From Terrimonas sp. (GTDB lineage: Bacteria > Bacteroidota > Bacteroidia > Chitinophagales > Chitinophagaceae), in assembly GCF_003075435.1 (NCBI RefSeq), contig NZ_QCZJ01000016.1, positions 1 to 64,000 on the forward strand: DNA of 64,000 bases, written 5' to 3'. The notes beneath the pieces are model-generated. The model was not told the origin of the DNA. It made no database searches and saw nothing but the letters and a program-made list of their open reading frames with translations. The position numbers were made by a program, and so were the translations under genes. The number at the start of each line of letters is the position of its first letter. The stretch's first letter is position 1. Shown here piece after piece: positions 44,676 to 52,954 of the stretch.

Positions 44676-46052
44676 ATGGTAAAAATAAAAACAGGCTTGA
44701 AGGCAGCTGACTTACATTTCAAACTGGAAACTTTCTGGGATCTCTCTGCCAGGAAAATTTTTCTCATTGAAAAAAACTACGATAAAACCAAAGGCTCACC
44801 GGTATTTACTGCCGCAGGTAAATACACCTCAAGAGGCTGGACAGAATGGACTCAGGGCTTTCAATACGGTGCCGCCATCCTGCAGTATGACGCAACAGGC
44901 GATAAACAAGCCCTTGCAACAGGAAGGAAAAATACGGTGAACCTGATGGCGCCGCATATCAGTCACACAGGTGTGCATGATCACGGTTTTAATAATATAA
45001 GCACATATGGCAACCTGCTACGCCTGATGCATGAAGGGAAAATTTCTTTTGATGAATGGGAAAAGCAATTTTATATACTGGCATTAAAAATTACAGGCGC
45101 TGTACAGTCCAGCCGCTGGACAGTTATCAAAGATGGTGGCTTCATCCATTCCTTTAATGGCCCTCATTCTTTATTTGTAGATACCATCCGCTCCGTTCGT
45201 GCATTGATCGTTTCGCATAGCCTTGGGCATTTTTTACAGGCAGAGGGAGATGTAAAAATCAATTTGCTTGAACGAGCGGTACAACACCTTTCGGCTACTG
45301 CAAACTATTCCGTTTTTTATAATAACGGCCGCGATATCTATGATTCCTGGGGACGTACAGCCCATGAATGTATTTTTAATGTAAAAGATGGCAATTACCG
45401 CTGTCCTAATGCACAGCAGGGCTATACCGGCTTCAGCACATGGACAAGGGGGCTTGCCTGGGCTATTTGTGGCTTTGCAGAAGAGCTGGAGTGGTTTGAT
45501 CAATTGCCGGAAGATGCCGCAATACCCGGAGGAAAGAAAGCCATAATAGACACGATGCTTAAAGCGGGAAAAGCAACCTGCGATTACTATATTGAAAATA
45601 CACCGGCTGACGGCATTCCTTATTGGGATACAGGGGCGCCGCAATTGCACAGGCTGGGAGACTATCTCAACAAACCTGCTGATCCTTATAATGATTTTGA
45701 ACCGGTAGATAGCTCCGCAGCAGCAATAGCTTCACAGGGACTTTTGCGGTTAGGAAGATTCTTACAACAGAAAGGAGATACAGAAAGCGGTAACCGCTAC
45801 TGGCAGGCAGGATTAACGGTACTGGATACCCTTTTTGATGAGCCTTACCTGAGCACAAAAGACAATCACGAAGGCTTGATCCTGCATTCTATCTATCATC
45901 GCCCTAACGGTTGGGACTATACGCCGCAAGGAAGCAAAATACCCAATGGAGAATCCAGCATGTGGGGCGATTATCATGCAAGAGAAGTTGCATTATACCT
46001 GCGGCGTATCATCAACAACGAAACCTATTATACCTTCTTTAATATGCAATAG
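44676..46052 (+). CDS. Glycoside hydrolase family 88 protein (unsaturated glucuronyl hydrolase-like)
   Basis: About 458 residues, (alpha/alpha)6 barrel. GH88 enzymes split the unsaturated uronic acid from oligosaccharides made by polysaccharide lyases. Typical segments include HDHGFNNISTYGNLLRL with a candidate catalytic Asp, GYTGFSTWTRGLAWAICGFAEE, and PADGIPYWDTGAP followed by DSSAAAIASQGLLRL. No signal peptide, so it would act in the cytoplasm. The ATG at 44676 was preferred to a GTG at 44634. First gene of the sugar cluster. Confidence 0.88.
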   Translation: MVKIKTGLKAADLHFKLETFWDLSARKIFLIEKNYDKTKGSPVFTAAGKYTSRGWTEWTQGFQYGAAILQYDATGDKQALATGRKNTVNLMAPHISHTGVHDHGFNNISTYGNLLRLMHEGKISFDEWEKQFYILALKITGAVQSSRWTVIKDGGFIHSFNGPHSLFVDTIRSVRALIVSHSLGHFLQAEGDVKINLLERAVQHLSATANYSVFYNNGRDIYDSWGRTAHECIFNVKDGNYRCPNAQQGYTGFSTWTRGLAWAICGFAEELEWFDQLPEDAAIPGGKKAIIDTMLKAGKATCDYYIENTPADGIPYWDTGAPQLHRLGDYLNKPADPYNDFEPVDSSAAAIASQGLLRLGRFLQQKGDTESGNRYWQAGLTVLDTLFDEPYLSTKDNHEGLILHSIYHRPNGWDYTPQGSKIPNGESSMWGDYHAREVALYLRRIINNETYYTFFNMQ

Positions 46053-46087
46053 CGCAGATTATTGGGGGAATACTAAATACAACAACG

Positions 46088-46921
46088 ATGAGCATAGCGC
46101 CATATAAAGATCTTTCCCGGTTATGCATACATACCATTACTACAAAGCCCTGGGCTATTGAAACCGCTGCACGTAACTATGCAGCAGCTGGAGTAAAAGG
46201 CATTACTGTCTGGCGTGATGCATTGGATGGGCGTGATATACATCAAACAGGCAAAATGCTGCGCAACGAAGGATTGACTATTGTATCGCTTTGCAGGGGT
46301 GGATTTTTTCCAAACACAGATAAAAACAAAAGAAAGCTGGCTATTGATGACAACCGTAAAGCTATTGAAGAAACCGCGGCATTAGGCGCACCATTAATTG
46401 TATTGGTTTGTGGCGCCGATCCCGCGCAAAGCCTGGAGGATTCGAGAAAACAGATACAGGAAGGTATTGAAACTGTGCTGGATGAAGCAAAAGCGGCAGG
46501 CGTAAAACTTGCCATTGAGCCTTTGCATCCCATGTATGCAGATACACGTTCCGCTATAAATACATTAGCGCAGGCAAATGATATGGCTGAGGCGATCAAT
46601 TCCCCATGGGTGGGTGTGGCGGTAGATGTATATCACCTGTGGTGGGATCCTGCTTTGGAGCAGGAAATAAAACGTTGCGGGCAACAGGAGCACCTTCTTG
46701 CCTTTCATATCTGCGACTGGAAATCACCAACAACAGATATGTTGTTCGACAGGGGGTTGATGGGCGATGGTTGTATTCCTCTGCGCAAGATCCGGTACTG
46801 GGTAGAGGCAACAGGTTTTGCAGGATTTAATGAAGTAGAAATATTTTCAACCCGGTACTGGAAAGAAGATCAATCAGCTTTTTTGGAAAAAATAAATAAA
46901 GCGTACCTGGAACATGCGTAA
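46088..46921 (+). CDS. Sugar phosphate isomerase/epimerase family TIM-barrel protein
   Basis: 277 residues, AP-endonuclease-2-like fold. Metal-site motifs: LAIEPLHPMYADTRSAIN (Glu), VGVAVDVYHLWWDP (Asp, His), LLAFHICDWKSP (His) and FNEVEIFS (Glu). It lies 35 bp after the GH88 gene, and probably rearranges the sugar released by that enzyme. Exact substrate unknown. Confidence 0.85.
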   Translation: MSIAPYKDLSRLCIHTITTKPWAIETAARNYAAAGVKGITVWRDALDGRDIHQTGKMLRNEGLTIVSLCRGGFFPNTDKNKRKLAIDDNRKAIEETAALGAPLIVLVCGADPAQSLEDSRKQIQEGIETVLDEAKAAGVKLAIEPLHPMYADTRSAINTLAQANDMAEAINSPWVGVAVDVYHLWWDPALEQEIKRCGQQEHLLAFHICDWKSPTTDMLFDRGLMGDGCIPLRKIRYWVEATGFAGFNEVEIFSTRYWKEDQSAFLEKINKAYLEHA

Positions 46922-46938
46922 CGATGGTACATGCATTC

Positions 46939-46970
46939 GTGAGATGTGAAACGTAAGACGTGAGGATCAC
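46939..46970 (+). repeat. GTGAGATGTGAAACGTAAGA word repeat
   Basis: A 32-bp word found again, inverted, at 9101-9132 and in part at 48547-48566. It sits between the isomerase and oxidoreductase genes of one likely operon. Confidence 0.65.
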
Positions 46971-47037
46971 AGGTTTATCGTCTCCCTTTTCATAATTCAA
47001 TCAACATAAGCAGATAAAACATTTAAATCATACACTG

Positions 47038-48201
47038 ATGAAAGAATATAAAACAGGCATTATAATGAATGGTGTTACAGGCCGCATGGGAACCAACCAG
47101 CACTTGTTGCGCTCCATCGCTGAAATCATTAAACAGGGGGGTGTAAAAATCAGTCCGGGAGAAACCATTATGCCTGATCCTGTATTGGTTGGCCGTGACG
47201 AAAACAAGTTGAAAAAACTTTGTGCATTATCGGGCGTGAGTAAAATGACCACAAACCTTGATGAGGTAATGGCCGACCCATACTATACTATCTATTTTGA
47301 TGCACAAACCACTACAAGGCGGGCAGATGCTATACGCAAAGCCGTGAAAGCAGGTAAACATATTTATTGTGAAAAGCCCATTGCCATTGATGTAAAAGAA
47401 GCTCTGGAATTATATAATCTCTGTAAAAATGCCGGACTTAAAAACGGCGTTGTACAGGATAAGCTCTGGCTGCCTGGCATTATCAAATTGAAACGCCTGA
47501 TACAACAGGATTTTTTTGGACAAATACTTTCCGTGCGTGGCGAATTTGGCTATTGGGTCTTTGAAGGCGATTCTATTCCTGCCCAGCGGCCGTCGTGGAA
47601 TTACCGCAAAGAAGATGGCGGAGGAATAATTGTTGATATGCTTTGCCATTGGCGCTATGTGCTGGATAATGTTTTTGGAAAAGTTAAATCAGTATCCTGC
47701 CTCGGTGCCACACATATACCAGAAAGGGTTGATGAGCAGGGCAGGCGCTACAAATGTACGGCTGATGATGCAGCTTATGCTACGTTTGAACTGGAAAATG
47801 GTATTATAGCACATTTCAATTCTTCCTGGACAGTGAGGGTAAGAAGAGATGATTTGCTGACACTGCAGGTTGATGGCACCCAAGGATCTGCTGTTGCCGG
47901 TTTGCGGGAATGTTATATACAACACTATGGCAATACGCCAAAGCCTGTATGGAATCCAGATATTACACAGCCTATTAATTTTTTTGAAGGCTGGAGCAAG
48001 GTGCCGGAGCAGGAAGTGTATGAGAATGCTTTTAAAATGCAGTGGGAATTATTTTTAAAACATGTAGTAAAAGATGAACCCTTTCCCTGGGATTTATATG
48101 AAGGAGTGAAAGGCGTGCAGCTTGCAGAAAAAGGTATTGAAAGCTGGGAAAAGAAATGCTGGGTAGATATACCGGATTTGAAGGCCGAAGGTAAAAGGTA
48201 A
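47038..48201 (+). CDS. Gfo/Idh/MocA family oxidoreductase
   Basis: 387 residues. The N-terminus is an atypical Rossmann part (IIMNGVTGRMGTNQHLLRS), followed by the family's active-site sequence GKHIYCEKPIAID with EKP. The C-terminal alpha/beta domain has GGGIIVDMLCHWRYVLD, with the usual His. NAD(P)-dependent oxidation or reduction of a sugar or sugar acid is expected. Length is normal. Part of the GH88 cluster. Confidence 0.88.
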   Translation: MKEYKTGIIMNGVTGRMGTNQHLLRSIAEIIKQGGVKISPGETIMPDPVLVGRDENKLKKLCALSGVSKMTTNLDEVMADPYYTIYFDAQTTTRRADAIRKAVKAGKHIYCEKPIAIDVKEALELYNLCKNAGLKNGVVQDKLWLPGIIKLKRLIQQDFFGQILSVRGEFGYWVFEGDSIPAQRPSWNYRKEDGGGIIVDMLCHWRYVLDNVFGKVKSVSCLGATHIPERVDEQGRRYKCTADDAAYATFELENGIIAHFNSSWTVRVRRDDLLTLQVDGTQGSAVAGLRECYIQHYGNTPKPVWNPDITQPINFFEGWSKVPEQEVYENAFKMQWELFLKHVVKDEPFPWDLYEGVKGVQLAEKGIESWEKKCWVDIPDLKAEGKR

Positions 48202-48235
48202 AGCGCAATGTTATTTACTTAAAGGCATAATAAGG

Positions 48236-48465
48236 GTAGCGCCTATGGCGCATAATTGAAACAATAAACTGATTCGTCCACAAACAAATTGTGCCTATGG
48301 CACAAAAAGAAAGCCAAACGGAGCTGAGGGATTGATTAGAAGGTAATAGTAGATGTGAAAACGGATATCTGAAAGCTGATAGCCCATTGCTTTCTGCCGC
48401 ATAGCGGCTACCTGTTTGTTGAAAAATGCCAGCGGTTTTCTTTGCCCCGTATGGGCTACCCCTGT
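48236..48465. repeat. Inverted pair of two-hairpin repeat elements
   Basis: Element 1 (48236-48303) has hairpins GCGCC-TAT-GGCGC (48239-48251) and GTGCC-TAT-GGCAC (48291-48303). Element 2 (48396-48460), in opposite orientation, has GCCGC-ATA-GCGGC (48396-48408) and GCCC-CGTAT-GGGC (48444-48456). The stems differ but stay paired, the spacing is 48-52 bp, and CTACC follows several hairpins, with TTTGTxGA in between. Around 48366-48385 the word GAAAGCTGATAGC occurs. The 382-bp gap 48202-48583 has no credible gene. Confidence 0.8.
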
Positions 48466-48583
48466 ATAACAATCGAATCGCCTTTTAGGAGGGTTAACTA
48501 AATGACATTGAGGTGAAGGGTGGAAGATGAATACACATTATTATCGTTTCACATTTCACGTCTCACAAAAAAACTAAACAGCA

Positions 48584-49354
48584 ATGAAAAGAGTAGCATT
48601 GATTACCGGTGGAACAAGAGGAATTGGTTTTGGCATTGCCACACAGCTGGCAAAAGCAGGATTTAATCTTGCCGTAAACGGAACGCGGCTGGACGAAGCG
48701 GTACAACCCGCTATTGATGAACTGAAAGTATTGGGAGCTGAAGTGATTTATTGCAGGGGCAGTATTGCATCTTCTGCCGACAGGGAAAGCATGATCCGCA
48801 GCACCAGGGAACATTACGGCGCTTTACATATACTGGTGAATAATGCAGGGATTGCCCCTCGCGAACGCAGAGACATACTGGATGCTACCGAGGAAAGCTA
48901 CGATGAAGTGTTGTCGACAAACCTGAAGGGTTGTTATTTTCTCACACAAAAAGCTGCCAACTACATGATTGAGCAAAAACAAAACAATCCAGGCTTTAGC
49001 GGTTGTATCATTAATGTAAGCTCAATATCTGCAACAGTAGCTTCAATAAACCGGGGAGAATATTGCTTATCAAAAGCCGGGTTAAGCATGGCAACGCAAT
49101 TATTTGCGATAAGGCTGGGAGCATATAATATACCGGTATATGAAATAAGACCGGGTATTATCCGCACCGATATGACGGCAGGTGTTAAAGAAAAATATGA
49201 CAAATTGATTAGTGAGGGTTTGTGTATTCAGCAACGCTGGGGCGAACCGGAAGATGTGGGCAGGGTCGTTGCAGCGCTTGCCAAAGGAGATTTTTTATAT
49301 TCTACCGGCCAGGTAATTATGGTAGACGGTGGGTTGACAATACCGAGACTGTAA
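48584..49354 (+). CDS. SDR family 3-ketoacyl-ACP reductase-like oxidoreductase
   Basis: 256 residues. TGGTRGIGFGIA near the start (glycine-rich loop, Arg suggesting NADP), LVNNAGIAPRER, INVSSISA with the catalytic Ser, and the active-site Tyr and Lys in EYCLSKAG. Members with this sequence in sugar clusters are often annotated as 3-ketoacyl-ACP reductase but act on sugars or sugar acids. It follows the repeat-filled gap and precedes the MFS transporter. Confidence 0.88.
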   Translation: MKRVALITGGTRGIGFGIATQLAKAGFNLAVNGTRLDEAVQPAIDELKVLGAEVIYCRGSIASSADRESMIRSTREHYGALHILVNNAGIAPRERRDILDATEESYDEVLSTNLKGCYFLTQKAANYMIEQKQNNPGFSGCIINVSSISATVASINRGEYCLSKAGLSMATQLFAIRLGAYNIPVYEIRPGIIRTDMTAGVKEKYDKLISEGLCIQQRWGEPEDVGRVVAALAKGDFLYSTGQVIMVDGGLTIPRL

Positions 49355-49509
49355 AAGGGAAAGGGGAAGATGAAAGGCAGAGGATGAGAAGCAGAAGGAT
49401 AAAAGCGGAAAACTATTTTGGTTAAAGAAGTTGAGGGCCTGGTGAAAGGCATTTATACATACTAATGATAATGCACACACTATATCACTAAAAACCATAT
49501 CATACTTAT

Positions 49510-50760
49510 ATGCAAACAGCTTCTTCTCCATCCACCTTCAGTCAACTTGTACGGATACCGGTTTTGGTAGCGGCACTCGGTTATATGGTTGATATGTATG
49601 ATCTTTTTCTCTTCAGCATTGTGCGTGTACCAAGCCTTGCATCGCTGGGGCTTTCGCAGGAAAGCATAATGCATGATGGATTAATGTTACTGAACCTGCA
49701 AATGGCAGGCATGCTGACAGGCGGCATTTTCTGGGGTATTATGGGAGATAAAAGAGGCCGGTTATCTGTATTGTTCGGATCTATTTTAATTTATTCAATT
49801 GCAAATATCGGGAATGGGTTAGTGCATTCCGTAGGCGTCTATGCCGTGCTGCGTTTTATAGCAGGCTTTGGATTGGCTGGCGAACTGGGTGCAGGCATTA
49901 CACTGGTATCAGAAATTTTACCGGCAAGGATAAGAGGGTATGGAGCAACGTTAGTGGCTACCATGGGCGTGCTGGGTGCATTACTGGCATATCTTGCCTC
50001 TTACTTCTTCGACTGGCGTATATCTTATTTTATTGGCGGCGGATTAGGATTGTTATTGCTTATACTCCGTTTCCGGGTTTTTGAGTCGGGCATTTTTGTG
50101 CAGCTTAAAGAACAGAAAGTAAAGCGTGGAAATGTAAAGATGCTATTCAATAACAGGAAACGATTTTTTAAATACCTGAATGGAATAATCATTGGAATGC
50201 CGATATGGTTTGTAGTGGGCATATTAATTACATTTTCTCCGGAGTTTAGTACTGCATTAGGTTTAGACAAGCCGGTTAATGCCGGTAAAGCAGTGATGCT
50301 TGCATTTTCCGGCCAGGTTGCAGGCAACCTGGCAAGTGGCTTTTTAAGCCAGTATTTGCAGAGTAGAAAAAAAGCTATGCTCGTATTTATCATTTTATCT
50401 GTTTCGCTGGTGCTTGTTTATTTATTGGCGCCAATTGATTCTTCCACCATCTTATATATCGTGTGTGCCTGTCTTGGATTTTCCAGCGGATACTGGACGC
50501 TTTTTATTACTGTAGCCGCAGAGCTTTTTGGCTCTAACCTAAGGGCTACTGTAGCTACTACTATTCCTAATTTTGTAAGAGCAACGGTTATTCCGCTTAC
50601 CGCGCTTTTCGCATTGCTGAAACCTCATTCCGGCATTATTTACAGCGCGTTAATTACAGGATTGGTAGCGTATCTTTTAGCATTTGCAGCGCTGTTCTTC
50701 CTGGAAGAAACTTTTAAAAAAGAGATGAATTACAACGAGGAAGAAAATGAGTTAATGTAG
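49510..50760 (+). CDS. MFS transporter, sugar/organic acid type
   Basis: 416 residues with about 12 membrane segments. The loop 2-3 signature is GGIFWGIMGDKRGRLSVLFGS and the helix 4 segment is FIAGFGLAGELGAGITLVSEILPARIRGYG, characteristic of MFS sugar or aromatic-acid permeases. It probably takes up the oligosaccharide or uronate handled by the preceding genes. 155 bp separate it from the SDR gene. No TonB receptor for outer-membrane uptake is in the cluster. Confidence 0.88.
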   Translation: MQTASSPSTFSQLVRIPVLVAALGYMVDMYDLFLFSIVRVPSLASLGLSQESIMHDGLMLLNLQMAGMLTGGIFWGIMGDKRGRLSVLFGSILIYSIANIGNGLVHSVGVYAVLRFIAGFGLAGELGAGITLVSEILPARIRGYGATLVATMGVLGALLAYLASYFFDWRISYFIGGGLGLLLLILRFRVFESGIFVQLKEQKVKRGNVKMLFNNRKRFFKYLNGIIIGMPIWFVVGILITFSPEFSTALGLDKPVNAGKAVMLAFSGQVAGNLASGFLSQYLQSRKKAMLVFIILSVSLVLVYLLAPIDSSTILYIVCACLGFSSGYWTLFITVAAELFGSNLRATVATTIPNFVRATVIPLTALFALLKPHSGIIYSALITGLVAYLLAFAALFFLEETFKKEMNYNEEENELM

Positions 50761-50787
50761 CAAACCGGGTTTGGCTAGCTCAGGAAG

Positions 50788-51330
50788 TTACTTCCATTTC
50801 CAGCTTAAATCGCTATGGTAAGGTATTTTAATTTGTTCTGCCAATTGGTGCAGGTAATTTTTTACAGCATCTTTATCTACTTCGGACTTTGGAATGATCA
50901 GATTTTCTCCATACTTCGTCCAGATAAAAAAATATGCGCCGGTCTCTTCCACACTTTGAAGGGCACTATAAAATATTTCTGAGACCCGCATACTATCTGA
51001 ATCAATTATAGAAGATGATTTAAATTCAACTGTTGAGGTTAGCCCAAAACGATTTTTGAACAATTGCGCGATTGAATTCTGGTAAGCTTTTTTAAGCCTG
51101 CCTAGCGCAATAAAAGGCGCAATAATCAAAAAGACAACACAAAAAAGAATAAACCATAGTAAAAAAGAAAAGTTTCCAAGTATAAAAAAGTAAACAGTTA
51201 TCATAGTAATGGTAAGTACCGCATTGTTTATTGTACCCCTTTTATATTTTTTTGCAATCTGGCTCCGGGATGCATAGTATAGTTGGTTTTCGAGATAGTC
51301 CTTTTCAAAAAGAAGATATTTAAGTGTCAT
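50788..51330 (-). CDS. YcxB-like membrane protein
   Basis: 180 residues with two membrane segments (about 37-55 and 56-75) and a C-terminal domain ending YFFIWTKYGENLIIPKSEV, the hallmark of the YcxB-like family; the function is unknown. It lies on the opposite strand to the sugar cluster and splits the MFS gene from the Tat-exported isomerase. Confidence 0.7.
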   Translation of the reverse strand: MTLKYLLFEKDYLENQLYYASRSQIAKKYKRGTINNAVLTITMITVYFFILGNFSFLLWFILFCVVFLIIAPFIALGRLKKAYQNSIAQLFKNRFGLTSTVEFKSSSIIDSDSMRVSEIFYSALQSVEETGAYFFIWTKYGENLIIPKSEVDKDAVKNYLHQLAEQIKIPYHSDLSWKWK

Positions 51331-51575
51331 CAGCTTTAATAATAAAGGAGTTAAGTTACACTTTTTAATATGGGCTCAGAACTTTTATACCGTTATTTAA
51401 AAGCGGTAATTTTTTTGAACAACGCTGGTATGTGAGAATGTATCCTTACTCCTGGGAAGATATACAAACTGTTGGTCCGATATATTGTATTCTCTGTTAT
51501 ATTTCAGGTATGCCTCCTCCAAAAATTCCTTATCTTTCCCGTCATTATTTTATCATTCTATCAAACATTTCTCTC

Positions 51576-52481
51576 ATGAAAAATTCAAGAAGGGCCTTTT
51601 TGAAAAAAAGCTCAATGGCACTCGCTGGAGCAACCTTGTTTTCCGCTGATTTGTTTGCAGCCATCAATACGCCGGAACTGCTGGGGGTGCAGTTATACAG
51701 CATACGGGAGGACATGAAAAAAGATCCATTGGGCAGTTTAAAGAAAGTGGCTGAAATAGGGTATAAAAATGTAGAGCATGCCAATTATATTGACAGAAAA
51801 TTTTATGGTTACGGTGCAAAAGAATTCAGGAAAATACTGGATGACCTGGGCTTAAAAATGCCAAGCGGGCATACCGTTATGCGCAAAGACCATTGGGATG
51901 AAACCAAAAATGATTTTACTGATGCCTGGAAATGGACTGTGGAAGATGCCGCGATACTCGGGCAGCAGATTGTAATAAGCCCATCGCTTGAACAGGCTCA
52001 GCGTAAAACGTATGATGATTTGAAACGCTTTATGGATGTATTCAACAAAAGTGGTGAGCTGTGTAAAAAATCAGGCATGCGTTTCGGTTACCATAATCAT
52101 GCTTTTGAATTCAGCGAGAAGTTAAACGACCAAACGATATTCGATATCATTCTGCAAAATACCGACCCGAAATTAGTGGCGCAGCAATTAGATGTTGGTA
52201 ACATGTATAATGCAGGAGCAAAAGCGCTTGACGTAATGAAGAAATATCCTGACAGGTTTGAATCAATGCACGTAAAAGACGAGATAAAATCAACCGAAGG
52301 ACACGAGCCTTACGAGAGCACTATTTTAGGAGCAGGCGTAATTCCGGTAAAAGAAATTATTGACCTCGGCAGAAAATCAGGCACCAAACATTTTATTGTT
52401 GAACAGGAATCCTACCAGGGCAAAACACCAATGGAAAGTATAGCGCAGGATTTTAAGATCATGAAAAAATGGGGATATTAA
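51576..52481 (+). CDS. Tat-exported sugar phosphate isomerase/epimerase-like protein
   Basis: About 301 residues. MKNSRRAFLKKSSMALAGATLFSADLFA is a twin-arginine signal starting at 51576. The mature protein is a TIM barrel: LLGVQLYSIREDMKKDPLGSLKKVAEIGY, GMRFGYHNHAFEF, LVAQQLDVGNMYNAG and HFIVEQESYQG with metal ligands. The export means it acts outside the cytoplasm, perhaps on a keto-sugar, and needs folding before export. Possibly part of the same sugar-use region. An in-frame start at 51432 is rejected. Confidence 0.85.
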   Translation: MKNSRRAFLKKSSMALAGATLFSADLFAAINTPELLGVQLYSIREDMKKDPLGSLKKVAEIGYKNVEHANYIDRKFYGYGAKEFRKILDDLGLKMPSGHTVMRKDHWDETKNDFTDAWKWTVEDAAILGQQIVISPSLEQAQRKTYDDLKRFMDVFNKSGELCKKSGMRFGYHNHAFEFSEKLNDQTIFDIILQNTDPKLVAQQLDVGNMYNAGAKALDVMKKYPDRFESMHVKDEIKSTEGHEPYESTILGAGVIPVKEIIDLGRKSGTKHFIVEQESYQGKTPMESIAQDFKIMKKWGY

Positions 52482-52644
52482 GACAATAGGCAATAGTGAA
52501 TGGTCAATAGTGAAACAATGTAGTTTTCTTAGCTATTATGGAACAATGTAATGGATACTATCTAACATCCCGCAGGTCTTTTACTGAGGAAACTACATTA
52601 AATAGTGAAATTTGAACGTGAGAACTGATACCTGATAGTCGATA

Positions 52645-52863
52645 TCAGCTTTTGTGATTTTTCCACCAGCGGTAAACGATAAAACCAACTACCGCAAAAG
52701 GGGTGAGCATCAGGTAAACAATGCCCATATTCAGCGCTTTAGCCGGACCTTCGCCCATTTGTTGGGCTGTTTTGGTACAAATGGAGCACTGGGCTGCAGC
52801 TTCATACCCCGAAAGCAGCAGAAAAATAACTGCAATAAAAATTACGGGCTTTATCCTTTTCAT
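52645..52863 (-). CDS. Small membrane protein with exported CxxC motif
   Basis: 72 residues: a signal or first membrane segment (about 5-23), then AAAQCSICTKTAQQMGEG with CxxC, then a second membrane segment (48-63) and a basic end (YRWWKNHKS). This arrangement is conserved in many Bacteroidota; its role is unknown, although the CxxC suggests redox or metal binding. The start lies 57 bp before the nadE promoter on the other strand. AATAGTGAAT-type words lie in the gap to the isomerase gene (52488-52514). Confidence 0.75.
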   Translation of the reverse strand: MKRIKPVIFIAVIFLLLSGYEAAAQCSICTKTAQQMGEGPAKALNMGIVYLMLTPFAVVGFIVYRWWKNHKS

Positions 52864-52919
52864 TTCGCGGCAAAGTTACAACAGAACTTTGGGAGAAAGC
52901 AACTAAATAAAATCTAATA

Positions 52920-52950
52920 TTTGCCACCATTGTAAAGCAGTTTAATTTTG
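52920..52950 (+). promoter_or_regulatory. nadE promoter, possibly leaderless transcript
   Basis: TTTG at 52920-52923 and TAATTTTG at 52943-52950 are separated by 19 bp, a full match to the Bacteroidota consensus. The box ends only 4 bp before the ATG at 52955, so transcription would begin at or near the first codon. Confidence 0.65.
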
Positions 52951-52954
52951 CATC

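Noticed and set aside
48215-48472. 85-codon minus-strand frame in the gap between oxidoreductase and SDR genes.
   Set aside because: It lies within the hairpin repeats and its translation looks repeat-derived.
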